Of a stretch of 64,000 nucleotides of DNA, positions 10,953 to 21,451 are shown piece after piece (position 1 is the stretch's first letter; each line of letters begins with the position of its first letter). The notes below the pieces were generated by a model. It saw only the letters and a program-made list of their open reading frames with translations. It had not been told where the DNA came from and searched no databases. The translations under genes were made by a program, and so were the position numbers. The stretch spans positions 1-64,000 of the forward strand of contig NZ_BATM01000008.1 of the NCBI RefSeq assembly GCF_000467185.1, written 5' to 3'. This DNA is from Vibrio ezurae NBRC 102218. Its GTDB lineage: Bacteria > Pseudomonadota > Gammaproteobacteria > Enterobacterales > Vibrionaceae.

Positions 10953-11555
10953 ATGAAAAAACTATTAATTAGCGTTTTAGTGTTAGTTTCCAGCGCAGCC
11001 TTTGCCAATCCTCAACAAGAGTTGGTTCAGCGCCTTGATAAAACCGATGGTTTTACCGCCAATTTTGCGCAAACTGTGGTCAGCCCTGACAACGAAGTGG
11101 TTATGCAAGGTACTGGCACCGTTGAAATTGCCAGACCGAGCATGTTCCGTTGGTCAACGAACGCTCCAGATGAAAACCTGTTGGTGTCTGATGGTGAAAC
11201 GCTTTGGTATTACAGCCCATTCATTGAGCAAGTGAGCATTTACAAGCAAGAGCAAGCCTCTGAGCAAACGCCGTTTGTACTGTTAACTCGCAACAAAGCC
11301 AGCGATTGGGATAAATACAGCGTGGAACAAAACGGTGACAGCTTCACCTTAACACCAACTGATAAAGCTTCAACACAAGGTCAGTTCCAGCTAAACATCG
11401 ATAAAGCTGGTGAGATCTCAGGCTTTAACGTGATTGAGCAAGACGGTCAGCGCAGTAAATTCACGTTCAGTGATTATCACTCGCAAGTGTCACCAAAAAG
11501 TCGCTTTGTATTTACTGTCCCAAATGGGGTAGAAGTTGATGATCAGCGAAACTAA
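10953..11555 (+). CDS. lolA: LolA, periplasmic lipoprotein carrier
   Basis: 200 residues. A signal peptide ([18 protein letters not shown]) cleaves before NPQQEL. The mature protein has the LolA fold signatures: FxANFxQ near the N-terminus, the PSMFRW stretch, and [12 protein letters not shown]. It ferries outer-membrane lipoproteins from LolCDE to LolB. I chose the ATG at 10953, at the signal peptide start and after GAGAG, over the in-frame ATG at 10920 overlapping the ftsK stop. It is followed after 9 bp by rarA, so the two share a transcript. Confidence 0.95.
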   Translation: MKKLLISVLVLVSSAAFANPQQELVQRLDKTDGFTANFAQTVVSPDNEVVMQGTGTVEIARPSMFRWSTNAPDENLLVSDGETLWYYSPFIEQVSIYKQEQASEQTPFVLLTRNKASDWDKYSVEQNGDSFTLTPTDKASTQGQFQLNIDKAGEISGFNVIEQDGQRSKFTFSDYHSQVSPKSRFVFTVPNGVEVDDQRN

Positions 11556-11564
11556 GTCGCTATC

Positions 11565-12911
11565 ATGAGCAATATGCAGTTTGATTTTTCATCGGGCGAA
11601 GACTTTCGCCCGTTAGCCGCTCGAATGCGTCCTCGCACCCTTGAAGAGTACATCGGTCAGCAACATGTATTAGGGCCGGGTAAACCTCTCTACAGAGCCT
11701 TACAGGCCGGCCAACTGCACTCCATGATTTTATGGGGGCCTCCGGGCACAGGTAAAACCACCTTAGCCGAAGTAGCAGCCAGTTATGCCGATGCCCGTGT
11801 TGAGCGAGTCTCAGCGGTCACCTCTGGGGTGAAAGACATTCGCGCCGCCATCGAAAAAGCTCGTGATAATAAACTTGCCGGTCATCGCACCATCTTATTT
11901 GTCGACGAAGTACATCGCTTCAATAAAAGTCAGCAAGACGCCTTTTTGCCACACATTGAAGACGGCACTGTGACATTTATTGGTGCCACCACCGAAAACC
12001 CGTCTTTTGAGCTTAATAACGCACTGCTGTCTCGCGCTCGCGTGTACAAGCTAGGCTCGTTAAACACCCAAGATATTGAACAGGTGATAGAGCAAGCCTT
12101 AAATGACGAAGAGCGAGGCTTAGGCAAGCTACAGGCTCAGTTTATCGACGAAAGTGATAAACGCCTTGCCGAGCTTGTCAGTGGCGATGCGCGTATGGCG
12201 CTGAACTATCTTGAATTGCTTTTCGATATGGCACCGGAAAAGAACTCAGTCAAACAGATAGACCTTGAGTTATTGGCGCAGGTGGCTGGCTCTAAAGTGG
12301 CTCGCTTTGATAACAAAGGCGATATTTGGTACGACCTTATTTCAGCGGTGCATAAATCCATTCGCGGCTCTGATCCCGATGGCGCTCTGTATTGGAGCGC
12401 GCGCATGCTCAAAGCAGGATGCGATCCTTTATATATTGCGCGCCGTTTATTAGCCATTGCCTCTGAAGATATTGGCAACGCCGACCCAAGAGCGATGCAA
12501 GTGGCAATCAGTGCATGGGATTGTTTTACTCGTATTGGCCCTGCCGAAGGCGAGCGTGCCTTAGCACAAGCGGTGGTGTATTTGGCCTGTGCACCTAAAA
12601 GTAACGCGGTGTACAAAGCATGGAAACAAGCCTTGCAAGATGCCGAAGATACCTCTGAGCTTGAAGTGCCTCATCACTTACGCAATGCTCCTACTAAGCT
12701 AATGCAAGATTTAGGCTATGGGGAAGGGTATCGATATGCTCATGATGAACCGGGCGCCTATGCCGCAGGTGAGAGCTATTTCCCGCCAGAGATGCGTGAC
12801 ACCCGTTACTATTTTCCAGAAAACCGTGGCTTAGAAAGCAAAATTGCTGAAAAGCTGAACTATCTACATTCATTAGACGAAAAAAGCACACGAAAGCGCT
12901 ACAAAAAGTAG
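11565..12911 (+). CDS. rarA: RarA, replication-associated recombination AAA+ ATPase
   Basis: 448 residues (MgsA/WHIP/YcaJ family). Walker A is GPPGTGKTT near residue 64 and Walker B/sensor is [15 protein letters not shown]. The arginine-finger region SRARVY and the C-terminal tetramerisation domain ending in EKLNYL are present. RarA acts at stalled replication forks with SSB. It follows lolA closely and precedes serS, the E. coli order lolA-rarA-serS. Confidence 0.95.
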   Translation: MSNMQFDFSSGEDFRPLAARMRPRTLEEYIGQQHVLGPGKPLYRALQAGQLHSMILWGPPGTGKTTLAEVAASYADARVERVSAVTSGVKDIRAAIEKARDNKLAGHRTILFVDEVHRFNKSQQDAFLPHIEDGTVTFIGATTENPSFELNNALLSRARVYKLGSLNTQDIEQVIEQALNDEERGLGKLQAQFIDESDKRLAELVSGDARMALNYLELLFDMAPEKNSVKQIDLELLAQVAGSKVARFDNKGDIWYDLISAVHKSIRGSDPDGALYWSARMLKAGCDPLYIARRLLAIASEDIGNADPRAMQVAISAWDCFTRIGPAEGERALAQAVVYLACAPKSNAVYKAWKQALQDAEDTSELEVPHHLRNAPTKLMQDLGYGEGYRYAHDEPGAYAAGESYFPPEMRDTRYYFPENRGLESKIAEKLNYLHSLDEKSTRKRYKK

Positions 12912-12976
12912 TGGTTTTTCGCTATCTTTGTTCGATTGAATTTTTCCCTTTTTAGCTCCTTGAGAGTTATCGTTAA

Positions 12977-14302
<1,326 letters not shown>

Positions 14303-14339
14303 TTCTGCTAGGTTGTAAAAACCGGCTGACTTATTTGAA

Positions 14340-14371
14340 ACCACCTAGCAGTATTGTTAGGTGGTTTTTTT
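14340..14371. terminator. Terminator between serS and higA
   Basis: ACCACCTA and TAGGTGGT pair around a 10-nt loop and are followed by a T-run on the plus strand. It ends serS transcription and may also end the convergent higBA transcript, whose last codon lies 2 bp away. Confidence 0.9.
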
Positions 14372-14372
14372 G

Positions 14373-14687
14373 TTATAGCTCAGCTATCTGTGAGAGAGTT
14401 TCTGGATGACGCTGAACCAATTTTAGAAGGGTTATCGCTTGTCCATTTGGTGCGCTACGCCCTTGTTCCCAATTTTCTAATGTACGAGATGAGGTATGCA
14501 GTAAACGCGCAAACACACCACGAGACATATTAAATTGTTCACGAATACTCACGATCTCATTAGGTGAAATATCTAACTCACCGATATCGTTAACTTGGTA
14601 GGTTTTAAGGGTTAACTTACCCTCAGAATGTTCTTTAGCCTCAATAAGAGCTGAACTTAACTCTGTAAACAGATCACGACTGCTCAT
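14373..14687 (-). CDS. higA: HigA-2-type antitoxin
   Basis: 104 residues with a C-terminal XRE-type helix-turn-helix (IVSIREQFNMSRGVFARLL, then SSRTLENWEQGR, about residues 44-80). The N-terminal part is probably disordered and binds the toxin. From memory it is highly similar to V. cholerae HigA2 (VCA0469) of the chromosome 2 integron. It would neutralise HigB and repress the operon. The toxin gene lies upstream and overlaps it by 14 bp, the toxin-first order typical of higBA. It sits in an islet between serS and bioA. Confidence 0.9.
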   Translation of the reverse strand: MSSRDLFTELSSALIEAKEHSEGKLTLKTYQVNDIGELDISPNEIVSIREQFNMSRGVFARLLHTSSRTLENWEQGRSAPNGQAITLLKLVQRHPETLSQIAEL

Positions 14688-15006
14688 TACGCCACGCCTC
14701 CATAAAAGCTTTCAATTGTTTCTTCTGGTCTGCGGTTAAATCAGACATTTCATTCTTGCCATAAATCGTCAGCAAGTAGAACCGACGCTTTTCGTCGAGG
14801 AAATAATAGATAACACGAGAGCCGCCACGCTTGCCTTTGCCTTTACTTGCAACTCTAATTTTCCGCAAACCACCTGTACCTTGAATTACGTCACCTTGTT
14901 TCGGGTTAGACATTAACTCAGATTGAAAAAGCCTAAACTCATCATCGCTGAGATATTCATTACGGTACTTTTCAAATATGGTTGATTCGACAAATATACT
15001 TTTCAT
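14674..15006 (-). CDS. higB: HigB-2-type mRNA interferase toxin
   Basis: 110 residues from the ATG at 15006; an in-frame extension to 15102 runs over the operators and is unlikely. RelE/HigB fold features include GLRKIRVASKGKGKRGGSRVIYYF and the C-terminal LLTIYGKNE stretch. The family cleaves translating mRNA on the ribosome. From memory it closely resembles V. cholerae HigB2 (VCA0468). Two inverted repeats just upstream suit autoregulation by the HigBA complex. No inactivating mutation is seen. Confidence 0.9.
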   Translation of the reverse strand: MKSIFVESTIFEKYRNEYLSDDEFRLFQSELMSNPKQGDVIQGTGGLRKIRVASKGKGKRGGSRVIYYFLDEKRRFYLLTIYGKNEMSDLTADQKKQLKAFMEAWRNEQS

Positions 15007-15014
15007 ATGCAAAG

Positions 15015-15062
15015 TATACGCAACTAACGTATAGATAGTAAAGCTATACGTGATTAACGTAG
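15015..15062. promoter_or_regulatory. Tandem HigA operator candidates
   Basis: Two dyads lie just upstream of higB. The first is TATACG-N7-CGTATA (15015-15033). The second is TACG-N7-CGTA (15047-15061) within a CTATACG context. Their centres are 30 bp apart, close to three helical turns, on one DNA face. Placement and spacing fit cooperative repression by HigA. This is inferred from symmetry only. Confidence 0.6.
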
Positions 15063-15125
15063 TTATGATTTTTAAGAAGGCGGGGTTGGGTTGAGCTATC
15101 ACGCTTTGTTAAGCGGCAATAAAGC

Positions 15126-15188
15126 AGGGTCAGGACTTGAATTTTGCGTTTGAAGGTTTACTTTGTGCAAAAAGAAAGACCTGACCCC
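15126..15188. repeat. REP/RAYT-type imperfect hairpin
   Basis: GGGTCAGG (15127-15134) pairs with CCTGACCC (15180-15187). Inside it, CTT/AAG and TTTTGC/GCAAAA also pair, giving a long stem with small internal loops. The TGGGGTCAGGTCTTTCTTTTT-type border on the minus strand resembles sequences I associate with REP-associated tyrosine transposases in Vibrio and Shewanella. No transposase is nearby, so this would be a non-autonomous copy. Confidence 0.55.
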
Positions 15189-15203
15189 ATTTACTTCCCG
15201 AGT

Positions 15204-15794
15204 TTACCACTTGGGGACCATACTCAAAGCAGAAGTAATTTGATCTCTTGCCGCTTCACCAAATAGATGAGTATTTTCTATCAGCATATTAACTGCAGCT
15301 CCATTAGAAGCAATTTGCTTGCGAATACGTTCTTTTGCTGCAAAAGCTGGTTTCTGACGTTTATAAACGTCTTCCCACCAATCTCGACCATATCTATTTA
15401 TGAGACTATTTTTAATTGATTTAAAACGCTCTCTACTTCGAACACCCTCAGCAGACACTAAAACGCTTGCCCAAATCATGCGCTTTTGTAAATCATTTGG
15501 AATCCAACTTTGACGTTGAAGATCGGAAATCACATCAGGATGAACGTAAAGCGTGTTCTCAGAAACCTTTCGTGCAATCCACAAAGTTTGAGCACGTTCA
15601 AAAGCTAATTTCTTATCCTGAGGACTAAAATCTTGGCTATATTCTTTCCAAGTTTCTAGCTCATCAATTAATGCCAATTTCTTAATTAATTCTTCCAAGA
15701 CTAAAGTCCTCCGAGAACGTATAACATTCTTAATAACAGATCTGCTTGCCCAACTTTCATTCAACATACCATAACTAATTGAAATGTAATGCAT
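15204..15794 (-). CDS. Unrecognised 196-residue protein
   Basis: I do not recognise a family. The protein is mostly helical, charged and soluble, with no signal peptide or membrane segment. It is rich in Arg, Lys and Trp (WASRSVIKNVIRSRR at the start; RYGRDWWEDVYKRQ near residue 135). Codon use is AT-rich and unlike serS or bioA. It ends 16 bp from the REP-like hairpin and belongs to the serS-bioA islet with higBA. A start at 15767 (MLNESW) is possible. It may be an accessory or defence gene, but nothing here proves a function. Confidence 0.6.
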   Translation of the reverse strand: MHYISISYGMLNESWASRSVIKNVIRSRRTLVLEELIKKLALIDELETWKEYSQDFSPQDKKLAFERAQTLWIARKVSENTLYVHPDVISDLQRQSWIPNDLQKRMIWASVLVSAEGVRSRERFKSIKNSLINRYGRDWWEDVYKRQKPAFAAKERIRKQIASNGAAVNMLIENTHLFGEAARDQITSALSMVPKW

Positions 15795-16121
15795 ATACTC
15801 AACATTTCGTATTCTGTCTTTACATAAAAACGAGTGTTCGTGTTATCACTTTTTAACAATGCACGTTACCTTAGGGATAACAGAGATAATTCTATAATTA
15901 ATCATTGTTATTCAATAGCTTAACATGTATTCATGCTCCTTGTTGAGAGGGGTTAGCGACTCTATTCAGCTTTCTAATGATTATTTAAAGTAAATGACAG
16001 TGCTACATAGGCAGAACCTTGCTCGGAATAAGGTTCTGCCATCAAATATTGCCAATAGCGGTTTATTTAGATGGATAGGGGATGAGCTTTTTGTTTAGCG
16101 GTGTGCACTAACCAGCAACCA
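15795..16121. other. Gene-free stretch between the islet and bioA
   Basis: 327 bp, AT-rich. It should hold the promoter of the 196-residue protein on its left side. It also contains a perfect hairpin (GGCAGAACCTT, 9-nt loop, AAGGTTCTGCC; 16010-16040) with no U-tract on either side. No ORF with coding character or RNA gene was seen. Confidence 0.6.
16010..16040. repeat. Perfect 11-bp inverted repeat near the bioA 3' end
   Basis: GGCAGAACCTT and AAGGTTCTGCC flank a 9-nt loop. No T-run follows on either strand, so an intrinsic terminator is doubtful. It could mark an islet edge or a structured 3' end. Confidence 0.6.
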
Positions 16122-17402
16122 CTACAACTGAAAATTATCAGGATCAGCGACCGCACTCTCAACAGCATCTATCAAGCGCGCTAATTCGTCTGGCTGGATA
16201 ATGTAAGGAGGCATCATATAGATAAGTCGTCCAAACGGACGTATCCACACGCCATGCTCCACAAAGTGCGCTTGAATGCGTTGCATGTTGACGACTTGAT
16301 AAGTTTCGATGACGCCAATTGCGCCTAAATAACGAATATCTTTCACCATCGGCTGTGCTTTTAGCTTGGGTAGTGATTCGGCAAAGATGGATTCAATTTG
16401 CGTGACTTGCTTGTGCCATTCACCCGTTTGCAATAGCGACAAACTTGCGGTTGCCACGGCGCAGGCGAGTGGGTTGCCCATAAAGGTTGGGCCATGCATA
16501 AAGCATTGCGCTTCACCTGAGCAGACGGTATTGGCTACTTTTTTGCTAGTCAGGGTAGCAGAGAGCGTCATGTAGCCACCCGTTAGCGCTTTACCAACAC
16601 ATAAGATATCTGGCTGTATATCGGCATGTTCAACGGCGAACATTTTGCCAGTGCGGCCAAAGCCTGTGGCGATTTCATCGGTGATCAGCAACAGATCATA
16701 TTGGTCGCATAATTCACGCACTCGCTTGAGATAGGTGGGGTGGTAAATACGCATTCCGCCAGCCCCTTGCACAATTGGTTCAAGGATAATGGCCGCAACT
16801 TCTTGATGATGCAGTGCTAATGCATCAACTAGCGGAGCGGTATCGGATTCATCCCAAGTATCAAAGAAGCCCGTCTTTGGCGACTCAACAAAGATATGTT
16901 CAGGCAAAAAGCCTTTATACAGGGAGTGCATTGAATTATCAGGGTCGGTTACGGACATAGCGGCAAAAGTATCGCCGTGATAGCCGTGTCTAAGCGTGAG
17001 AAACTTAGCGCGTTTTTCGCCTTTTGCGTGCCAGTATTGCAATGCCATTTTTAAGCTGACTTCCACTGCGACCGAACCCGAATCGGCAAGAAAGATATGC
17101 TCAAGATTATCAGGGGCGAGATCTAATAGCTTTTTACCGAGCTCTATTGCCGGCTGATGGGTGATTCCGCCAAACATCACATGCGACATAGCATCGATTT
17201 GCTGATGAGCCGCCTCGTTTAATGCAGGATGTGAGTAACCATGAATCGCTGACCACCAAGAAGACATGCCATCAATTAACTCTCGTCCATCTTCTAAGGT
17301 CAATTTGACGCCAGAAGCTGAGGTGACTGGGTAACAGGGGAGAGGGTTAAGGGTTGAGGTATACGGGTGCCAAAGGTGGTTTTTGTCGAAGTCTAAATCC
17401 AT
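16122..17402 (-). CDS. bioA: 7,8-diaminopelargonic acid aminotransferase
   Basis: 426 residues from the ATG at 17402; an in-frame ATG at 17423 adds seven residues and is less like known BioA. A fold-type I PLP enzyme, it transfers the SAM amino group to KAPA to give DAPA in biotin synthesis. Signatures include HLWHPYTS, DGMSSWWSAIHGY, the LITDEIATGFGRTG segment, and the PLP lysine in CVGKALTGG. Divergent from bioB across a shared regulatory region. Confidence 0.96.
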   Translation of the reverse strand: MDLDFDKNHLWHPYTSTLNPLPCYPVTSASGVKLTLEDGRELIDGMSSWWSAIHGYSHPALNEAAHQQIDAMSHVMFGGITHQPAIELGKKLLDLAPDNLEHIFLADSGSVAVEVSLKMALQYWHAKGEKRAKFLTLRHGYHGDTFAAMSVTDPDNSMHSLYKGFLPEHIFVESPKTGFFDTWDESDTAPLVDALALHHQEVAAIILEPIVQGAGGMRIYHPTYLKRVRELCDQYDLLLITDEIATGFGRTGKMFAVEHADIQPDILCVGKALTGGYMTLSATLTSKKVANTVCSGEAQCFMHGPTFMGNPLACAVATASLSLLQTGEWHKQVTQIESIFAESLPKLKAQPMVKDIRYLGAIGVIETYQVVNMQRIQAHFVEHGVWIRPFGRLIYMMPPYIIQPDELARLIDAVESAVADPDNFQL

Positions 17403-17433
17403 AAAAGCGCTCAAATTGTACAATTAGTGTTCG

Positions 17434-17488
17434 TTAGTAAACAAAGTTACCTTTGTGATGTTGACAGTGTATCGCTTCGGGTTAGACT
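17434..17488 (+). promoter_or_regulatory. bioB promoter overlapped by a candidate BirA operator
   Basis: A half-site GTAAAC (17437-17442) is separated by 17 bp from GTTGAC (17460-17465). This imperfect dyad has the spacing of BirA operators (TTGTAAACC ... GGTTTACAA). The right half overlaps a TTGACA -35 (17461-17466) spaced 16 bp from TAGACT (17483-17488), reading toward bioB. Biotinyl-BirA binding here would repress bioBFCD and probably bioA. Confidence 0.6.
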
Positions 17489-17523
17489 AGCCAAGCATCA
17501 AAACAGCCCAAAAGGATAACAGC

Positions 17524-18576
17524 GTGGAAGTTCGCCATGACTGGACAGTTGCAGAAGTCCAACAATTACTCGATTTACCTTTTATGGATTTGCTCTATCA
17601 AGCGCAGACCATTCATCGAAAGCACCAGCAACATAACTATGTGCAGGTCAGTACCTTACTTTCAATAAAAACAGGCGCTTGCCCAGAAGATTGTAAGTAT
17701 TGTCCGCAAAGTGCCCATTACCGCACTGATGTTGATAAAGAGCGTTTGATGGAAGTTGAGCGAGTGCTTGAAGCCGCTGAGAAAGCGAAAAACTCAGGTT
17801 CAACGCGTTTTTGTATGGGCGCAGCATGGAAAAATCCAAAAGCGCGCGATATGCCGTTATTAACGGACATGATCAAAGGCGTGAAATCCATGGGCTTAGA
17901 AACCTGTATGACGCTGGGCATGTTAACCCCAGAGCAAGCCTCTGAGCTCTCCACCGCTGGCCTTGATTATTACAATCATAACTTGGACACCTCTCCAGAA
18001 TATTACGGCAACATCATTACCACTCGCACCTATCAAGACCGTTTAGACACGCTCTCTCACGTGCGTGATGCCGGAATGAAAATCTGTTCTGGTGGCATTA
18101 TCGGTTTGGGTGAAGGTTCAGCCGATCGCGCTGGGCTGTTAGTGGAGCTAGCCAATTTACCTGTGCACCCAGAAAGTGTGCCAATCAATATGCTAGTGAA
18201 AGTAAAAGGCACGCCACTGGAAAACGTGGAAGATGTCGACCCATTTGAATTTATTAAACTTATTGCGATTGCTCGCATCATCATGCCGCAATCGGCGGTA
18301 CGTCTTTCAGCAGGACGTGAAAGCATGAACGAGCAAATGCAAGCGCTGTGCTTTATGGCGGGTGCAAACTCCATCTTCTACGGTTGTAAGTTGCTGACTA
18401 CGCCAAACCCTGATGAAGACAGCGACATGCAGCTGTTTAAAAAGCTTGGCATTAATACCATTGCCACCAGTCAAAAGCCCGATGAAATTCAAGAGCAAGA
18501 TTTGCTTGAGCAAGTGAATGAGCGCGTGGCGGCAAGACCAAGTAAAGACGATTTGTTCTACGATGCAACCGTTTGA
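17524..18576 (+). CDS. bioB: Biotin synthase
   Basis: 350 residues. A radical-SAM enzyme that inserts sulfur into dethiobiotin. The 4Fe-4S motif CxxxCxxC is CPEDCKYC near residue 57. Other signatures are [10 protein letters not shown], the [10 protein letters not shown] stretch, and RLSAGRE. The start is GTG at 17524 following AAAGGATAAC. The end overlaps the bioF start by 14 bp, showing a single bioBFCD transcript. Confidence 0.97.
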   Translation: MEVRHDWTVAEVQQLLDLPFMDLLYQAQTIHRKHQQHNYVQVSTLLSIKTGACPEDCKYCPQSAHYRTDVDKERLMEVERVLEAAEKAKNSGSTRFCMGAAWKNPKARDMPLLTDMIKGVKSMGLETCMTLGMLTPEQASELSTAGLDYYNHNLDTSPEYYGNIITTRTYQDRLDTLSHVRDAGMKICSGGIIGLGEGSADRAGLLVELANLPVHPESVPINMLVKVKGTPLENVEDVDPFEFIKLIAIARIIMPQSAVRLSAGRESMNEQMQALCFMAGANSIFYGCKLLTTPNPDEDSDMQLFKKLGINTIATSQKPDEIQEQDLLEQVNERVAARPSKDDLFYDATV

Positions 18577-19747
18577 GTCGCGCCTATTTGAATCTCGTAT
18601 CGACAAGGCATTGCAGCAACGTAAAGAGCAGGGCCTTGTTCGAACGTTAAATCCTATCGTGGGTGGCAACACCGATACCATTATTGTGGATGATACGGCG
18701 TTTGTTAATTTCTCCAGTAATGACTATTTAGGGTTGGCAGACGAGCAGAGCATTAAAAGTGCGTGGAAATCCGCCATTGACGAGTACGGCGTGGGTAGCG
18801 CCGCATCGCCAATGGTGACTGGGCATTCATTTGCTCACCAAGCATTGCAGGAAACGTTGTGTCACTGGCTTGGGTTTGAACAAGCACTGCTGTTTAACTC
18901 TGGCTTTAGTGCCAATCAAGCCGCGCTGTTTACCTTGTTGAAAAAAAACGACATCGTCTTGCAAGATAAGCTCAATCACGCCTCCTTGATGGAAGCGGGG
19001 ATGCTAAGCCCTGCTAAAATGCTTCGTTTTTCGCATAATCGAACGGATAAGTTGCAGTCTCTACTTCAAAAATCAGGCCCCAGTTTAGTGATTACTGAAG
19101 GGGTCTTTAGTATGGATGGAGATCGTGCTCCTCTGGCGAACATAGAGACTCTTTGTCAGCAACATGATGCTTGGTTGATGGTCGATGATGCACACGGCAT
19201 TGGCGTATTGGGCGAGCAAGGTCGCGGCAGTTGTAGCGCTATGGGCGTTAAGCCGAACCTCTTAGTCGTCACTTTTGGCAAAGCCGTTGGCGTGCAGGGG
19301 GCCGCGATTCTATGCGATAGCCAAACCGGCGAGTACTTACGTCAATATGCACGCCATTTTGTTTATTCAACCGCTATGCCTGCCGCGCAAGCGGTGGCGA
19401 TTACCCGTTCAATCGAGTTAATTCAAACTCAGGATTGGCGTCATGAAAACCTGAGCAACCTATTAAGTACTTACGCTAAGCACTTAGGTCACCTGCCGGG
19501 GTACGTTGCAACGGATACACCCATTAAACCGTACTTGGTCGGCTGTTCTCAACGAGCGATGCAACTGGCTGAGTATTTACGTGAGCAGGGCTTTTGGACG
19601 ACGGCCATTCGTCCGCCAACAGTGCCACAGGGCAGTGCGCGAATTCGCATTACTTTGTCTGCAAAGCATGACGCGCTGCAAATCATCAATTTAGCGCAAG
19701 CCATTGAAAGCTTTGAAGCGCTTAATTCCAGTAAGAGTTCATTATGA
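18563..19747 (+). CDS. bioF: 8-amino-7-oxononanoate synthase
   Basis: 394 residues from the ATG at 18563, which overlaps the end of bioB; an upstream in-frame ATG at 18518 lies deep in bioB and is unlikely. A PLP enzyme that condenses pimeloyl-ACP with alanine. Visible motifs are [11 protein letters not shown], the glycine-rich [25 protein letters not shown], and the PLP-lysine region [10 protein letters not shown]. It is followed by bioC with a 4-bp ATGA overlap. Confidence 0.96.
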   Translation: MQPFESRLFESRIDKALQQRKEQGLVRTLNPIVGGNTDTIIVDDTAFVNFSSNDYLGLADEQSIKSAWKSAIDEYGVGSAASPMVTGHSFAHQALQETLCHWLGFEQALLFNSGFSANQAALFTLLKKNDIVLQDKLNHASLMEAGMLSPAKMLRFSHNRTDKLQSLLQKSGPSLVITEGVFSMDGDRAPLANIETLCQQHDAWLMVDDAHGIGVLGEQGRGSCSAMGVKPNLLVVTFGKAVGVQGAAILCDSQTGEYLRQYARHFVYSTAMPAAQAVAITRSIELIQTQDWRHENLSNLLSTYAKHLGHLPGYVATDTPIKPYLVGCSQRAMQLAEYLREQGFWTTAIRPPTVPQGSARIRITLSAKHDALQIINLAQAIESFEALNSSKSSL

Positions 19748-20541
19748 TGTCGGAGCACAGTGGTTTGAATCTCACCGCCGATAAGCTGGCGATTGCGTCA
19801 GCATTTGGACGAGCGGCAACGCATTATGACAAGCACGCGCAGCTGCAACGAGATGTGGTAGAGAAACTGTTGCAAAAACTGCCACCTTGTCTTATCGGTG
19901 TATCCATTTTGGATGTGGGCTGCGGCACAGGGTATTTAACACAGAAGCTGATTGAGCGAGGTGCCACGGTAACGGCGCTGGATCTGTCTGAGAAAATGCT
20001 CGAGCAAGCTCGTAGGCGTTGCCAAGATAGCGCCAGCTACTGTGTAGGGGATGCGGAATCACTGCCGTTTGCCGATGCTGATTTTGACTATGTTGTCTCA
20101 AGCCTAGCGTTGCAATGGTGTAATGACTTGAGCGTACCAGCCACAGAACTGCTCAGAGTCTGTAAATCTGGCGGTGAAGTGTTGTTTTCAACCTTGGCTG
20201 ACGGCTCTTTATTTGAACTCAAAGAGGCGTGGAAGTGTGTGGATCACTACCCACATGTAAAAGAGTTCATTTCTGATAAAGCGATAAATATTGCGTTAGC
20301 TCAAGCGAATGGTAATTGCTATCAAGTAGACTCGATAACGATGACATATTGGTACGACAGTGCGTTTAGCCTGATGAAAGATTTAAAAGGCATAGGCGCT
20401 ACACAACTTGACGGGCGTTCTCAAGGACTCACAAAACGAAGCACCCTCATGCAAGTGGAACAAGCGTATCAAAGTCTCTTTCAAGATGATCTCAAATTAC
20501 CGGCAACTTATCGCGTTTGCCTAGGGTTAATAAAGAAATGA
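19744..20541 (+). CDS. bioC: Malonyl-ACP O-methyltransferase
   Basis: 265 residues. Methylates malonyl-ACP to start pimelate synthesis. Class I SAM motif [12 protein letters not shown] lies near residue 57; the [16 protein letters not shown] start is typical of BioC. The start is within the ATGATG at 19744-19749, so either Met may be used. It overlaps bioF upstream and bioD downstream. The partner demethylase bioH is not in this window. Confidence 0.94.
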   Translation: MMSEHSGLNLTADKLAIASAFGRAATHYDKHAQLQRDVVEKLLQKLPPCLIGVSILDVGCGTGYLTQKLIERGATVTALDLSEKMLEQARRRCQDSASYCVGDAESLPFADADFDYVVSSLALQWCNDLSVPATELLRVCKSGGEVLFSTLADGSLFELKEAWKCVDHYPHVKEFISDKAINIALAQANGNCYQVDSITMTYWYDSAFSLMKDLKGIGATQLDGRSQGLTKRSTLMQVEQAYQSLFQDDLKLPATYRVCLGLIKK

Positions 20542-21215
20542 AAAAGACGTTTTTTGTTGCAGGTACGGACACCGATGTAGGTAAAACCGTTGTATCACGA
20601 GGTTTGCTACAGGCACTTCAAGCCAAAGGATTTTCTACGATTGGTTTTAAGCCCATTGCTGCGGGCTGTGAATCCACAGAGCAAGGGTTGAGAAATTCCG
20701 ATGCTTTATATTTGCAAGCCGCTGCGACAGTTGACTTGCCGTATGAAGAGGTCAACCCAGTCGCCTTGCTAACTCCAGCTTCACCACATATTGCCGCGCC
20801 GATTGATAACACGGATATCGACACCGAGTTTTTTTCACAAAAGCTGCATCAGCATCAAGAGAATGCAGACGTGGTTTTAGTTGAAGGCGCGGGTGGTTGG
20901 CGCGTACCCATTGGTGCAGGTTGCTATCTCTCACAATGGGCAGTGACGGAAAAACTGCCTGTAATTTTGGTTGTTGGCGTGAAGCTAGGTTGTTTAAACC
21001 ACGCAGTGTTAACAGCTGAAGCCATTCGCAACGATGGTTTAGAGGTTGTTGGCTGGGTCGCAAATCGCGTGAACCCATGTGAAGAATACTACCAAGAAAT
21101 CATTGCCTTTTTGCAAGATCATATCGGCGCACCAAAAATTGGAGAGATCCCTTACATGCGCAGTGTGAAGAAAAAGGACATTAGCGAATACATCAATCTT
21201 GATGCGATCTTATAA
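20538..21215 (+). CDS. bioD: Dethiobiotin synthetase
   Basis: 225 residues from the ATG at 20538, which overlaps the bioC stop (ATGA). ATP-dependent carboxylation of DAPA to dethiobiotin. The P-loop is [14 protein letters not shown] near residue 8, and the switch-like [12 protein letters not shown] is present near residue 115. It is the last gene of bioBFCD and is followed by a strong terminator. Confidence 0.96.
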   Translation: MKKTFFVAGTDTDVGKTVVSRGLLQALQAKGFSTIGFKPIAAGCESTEQGLRNSDALYLQAAATVDLPYEEVNPVALLTPASPHIAAPIDNTDIDTEFFSQKLHQHQENADVVLVEGAGGWRVPIGAGCYLSQWAVTEKLPVILVVGVKLGCLNHAVLTAEAIRNDGLEVVGWVANRVNPCEEYYQEIIAFLQDHIGAPKIGEIPYMRSVKKKDISEYINLDAIL

Positions 21216-21235
21216 TTTGTTTTTTGTAGTGCATA

Positions 21236-21264
21236 AAAAAACGCCCATTAGTGGGCGTTTTTAT
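21236..21264. terminator. Terminator after bioD
   Basis: AAAAACGCCCA and TGGGCGTTTTT pair around a TTAG loop and have A and T runs on the two sides, so it can work in both directions. It ends bioBFCD and probably also the leftward small gene at 21293-21451. Confidence 0.92.
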
Positions 21265-21292
21265 TAAAAAAGAACAGCGCTGAGTGTCTGTA

Positions 21293-21451
21293 TTAGGCGT
21301 CTGTAGCGACTTGTGACTGCGCCTTGATGACTTGTTGTTCAATGGTCGGCATCTTTTCAAGCCCAAGTGCTTCTAAGGCTTCTTCCTTACTCATCCCTAA
21401 ATGGCAACGAAGCATATCCAACGCCATTTCATGATTTGAACCCTCTTCCAT
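21293..21451 (-). CDS. Small protein of 52 residues
   Basis: An ORF starting at 21451 with an AAAGGAG ribosome-binding site 8 bp upstream. The product begins MEEGSNHEMALDMLRCHLGM, continues SKEEALEALGLEKMPTIEQQ and ends in VATDA. It is acidic, helical and soluble, with no signal or membrane segment. The good ribosome-binding site, codon use and adjacent bidirectional terminator support a real gene. I do not know the family or role. It lies between bioD and htpX on the opposite strand. Confidence 0.7.
   Translation of the reverse strand: MEEGSNHEMALDMLRCHLGMSKEEALEALGLEKMPTIEQQVIKAQSQVATDA

Noticed and set aside
12206..12616. 136-codon minus-strand frame inside rarA
   Set aside because: Antisense shadow of a well-conserved AAA+ gene; no ribosome-binding site and no recognisable protein.
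15085..15120. Integron attC-like heptamer GTTAAGC near the higBA promoter
   Set aside because: GTTAAGC fits the GTTRRRY core, but no matching partner core or long attC stem was found on either side, so an attC claim is not supported.
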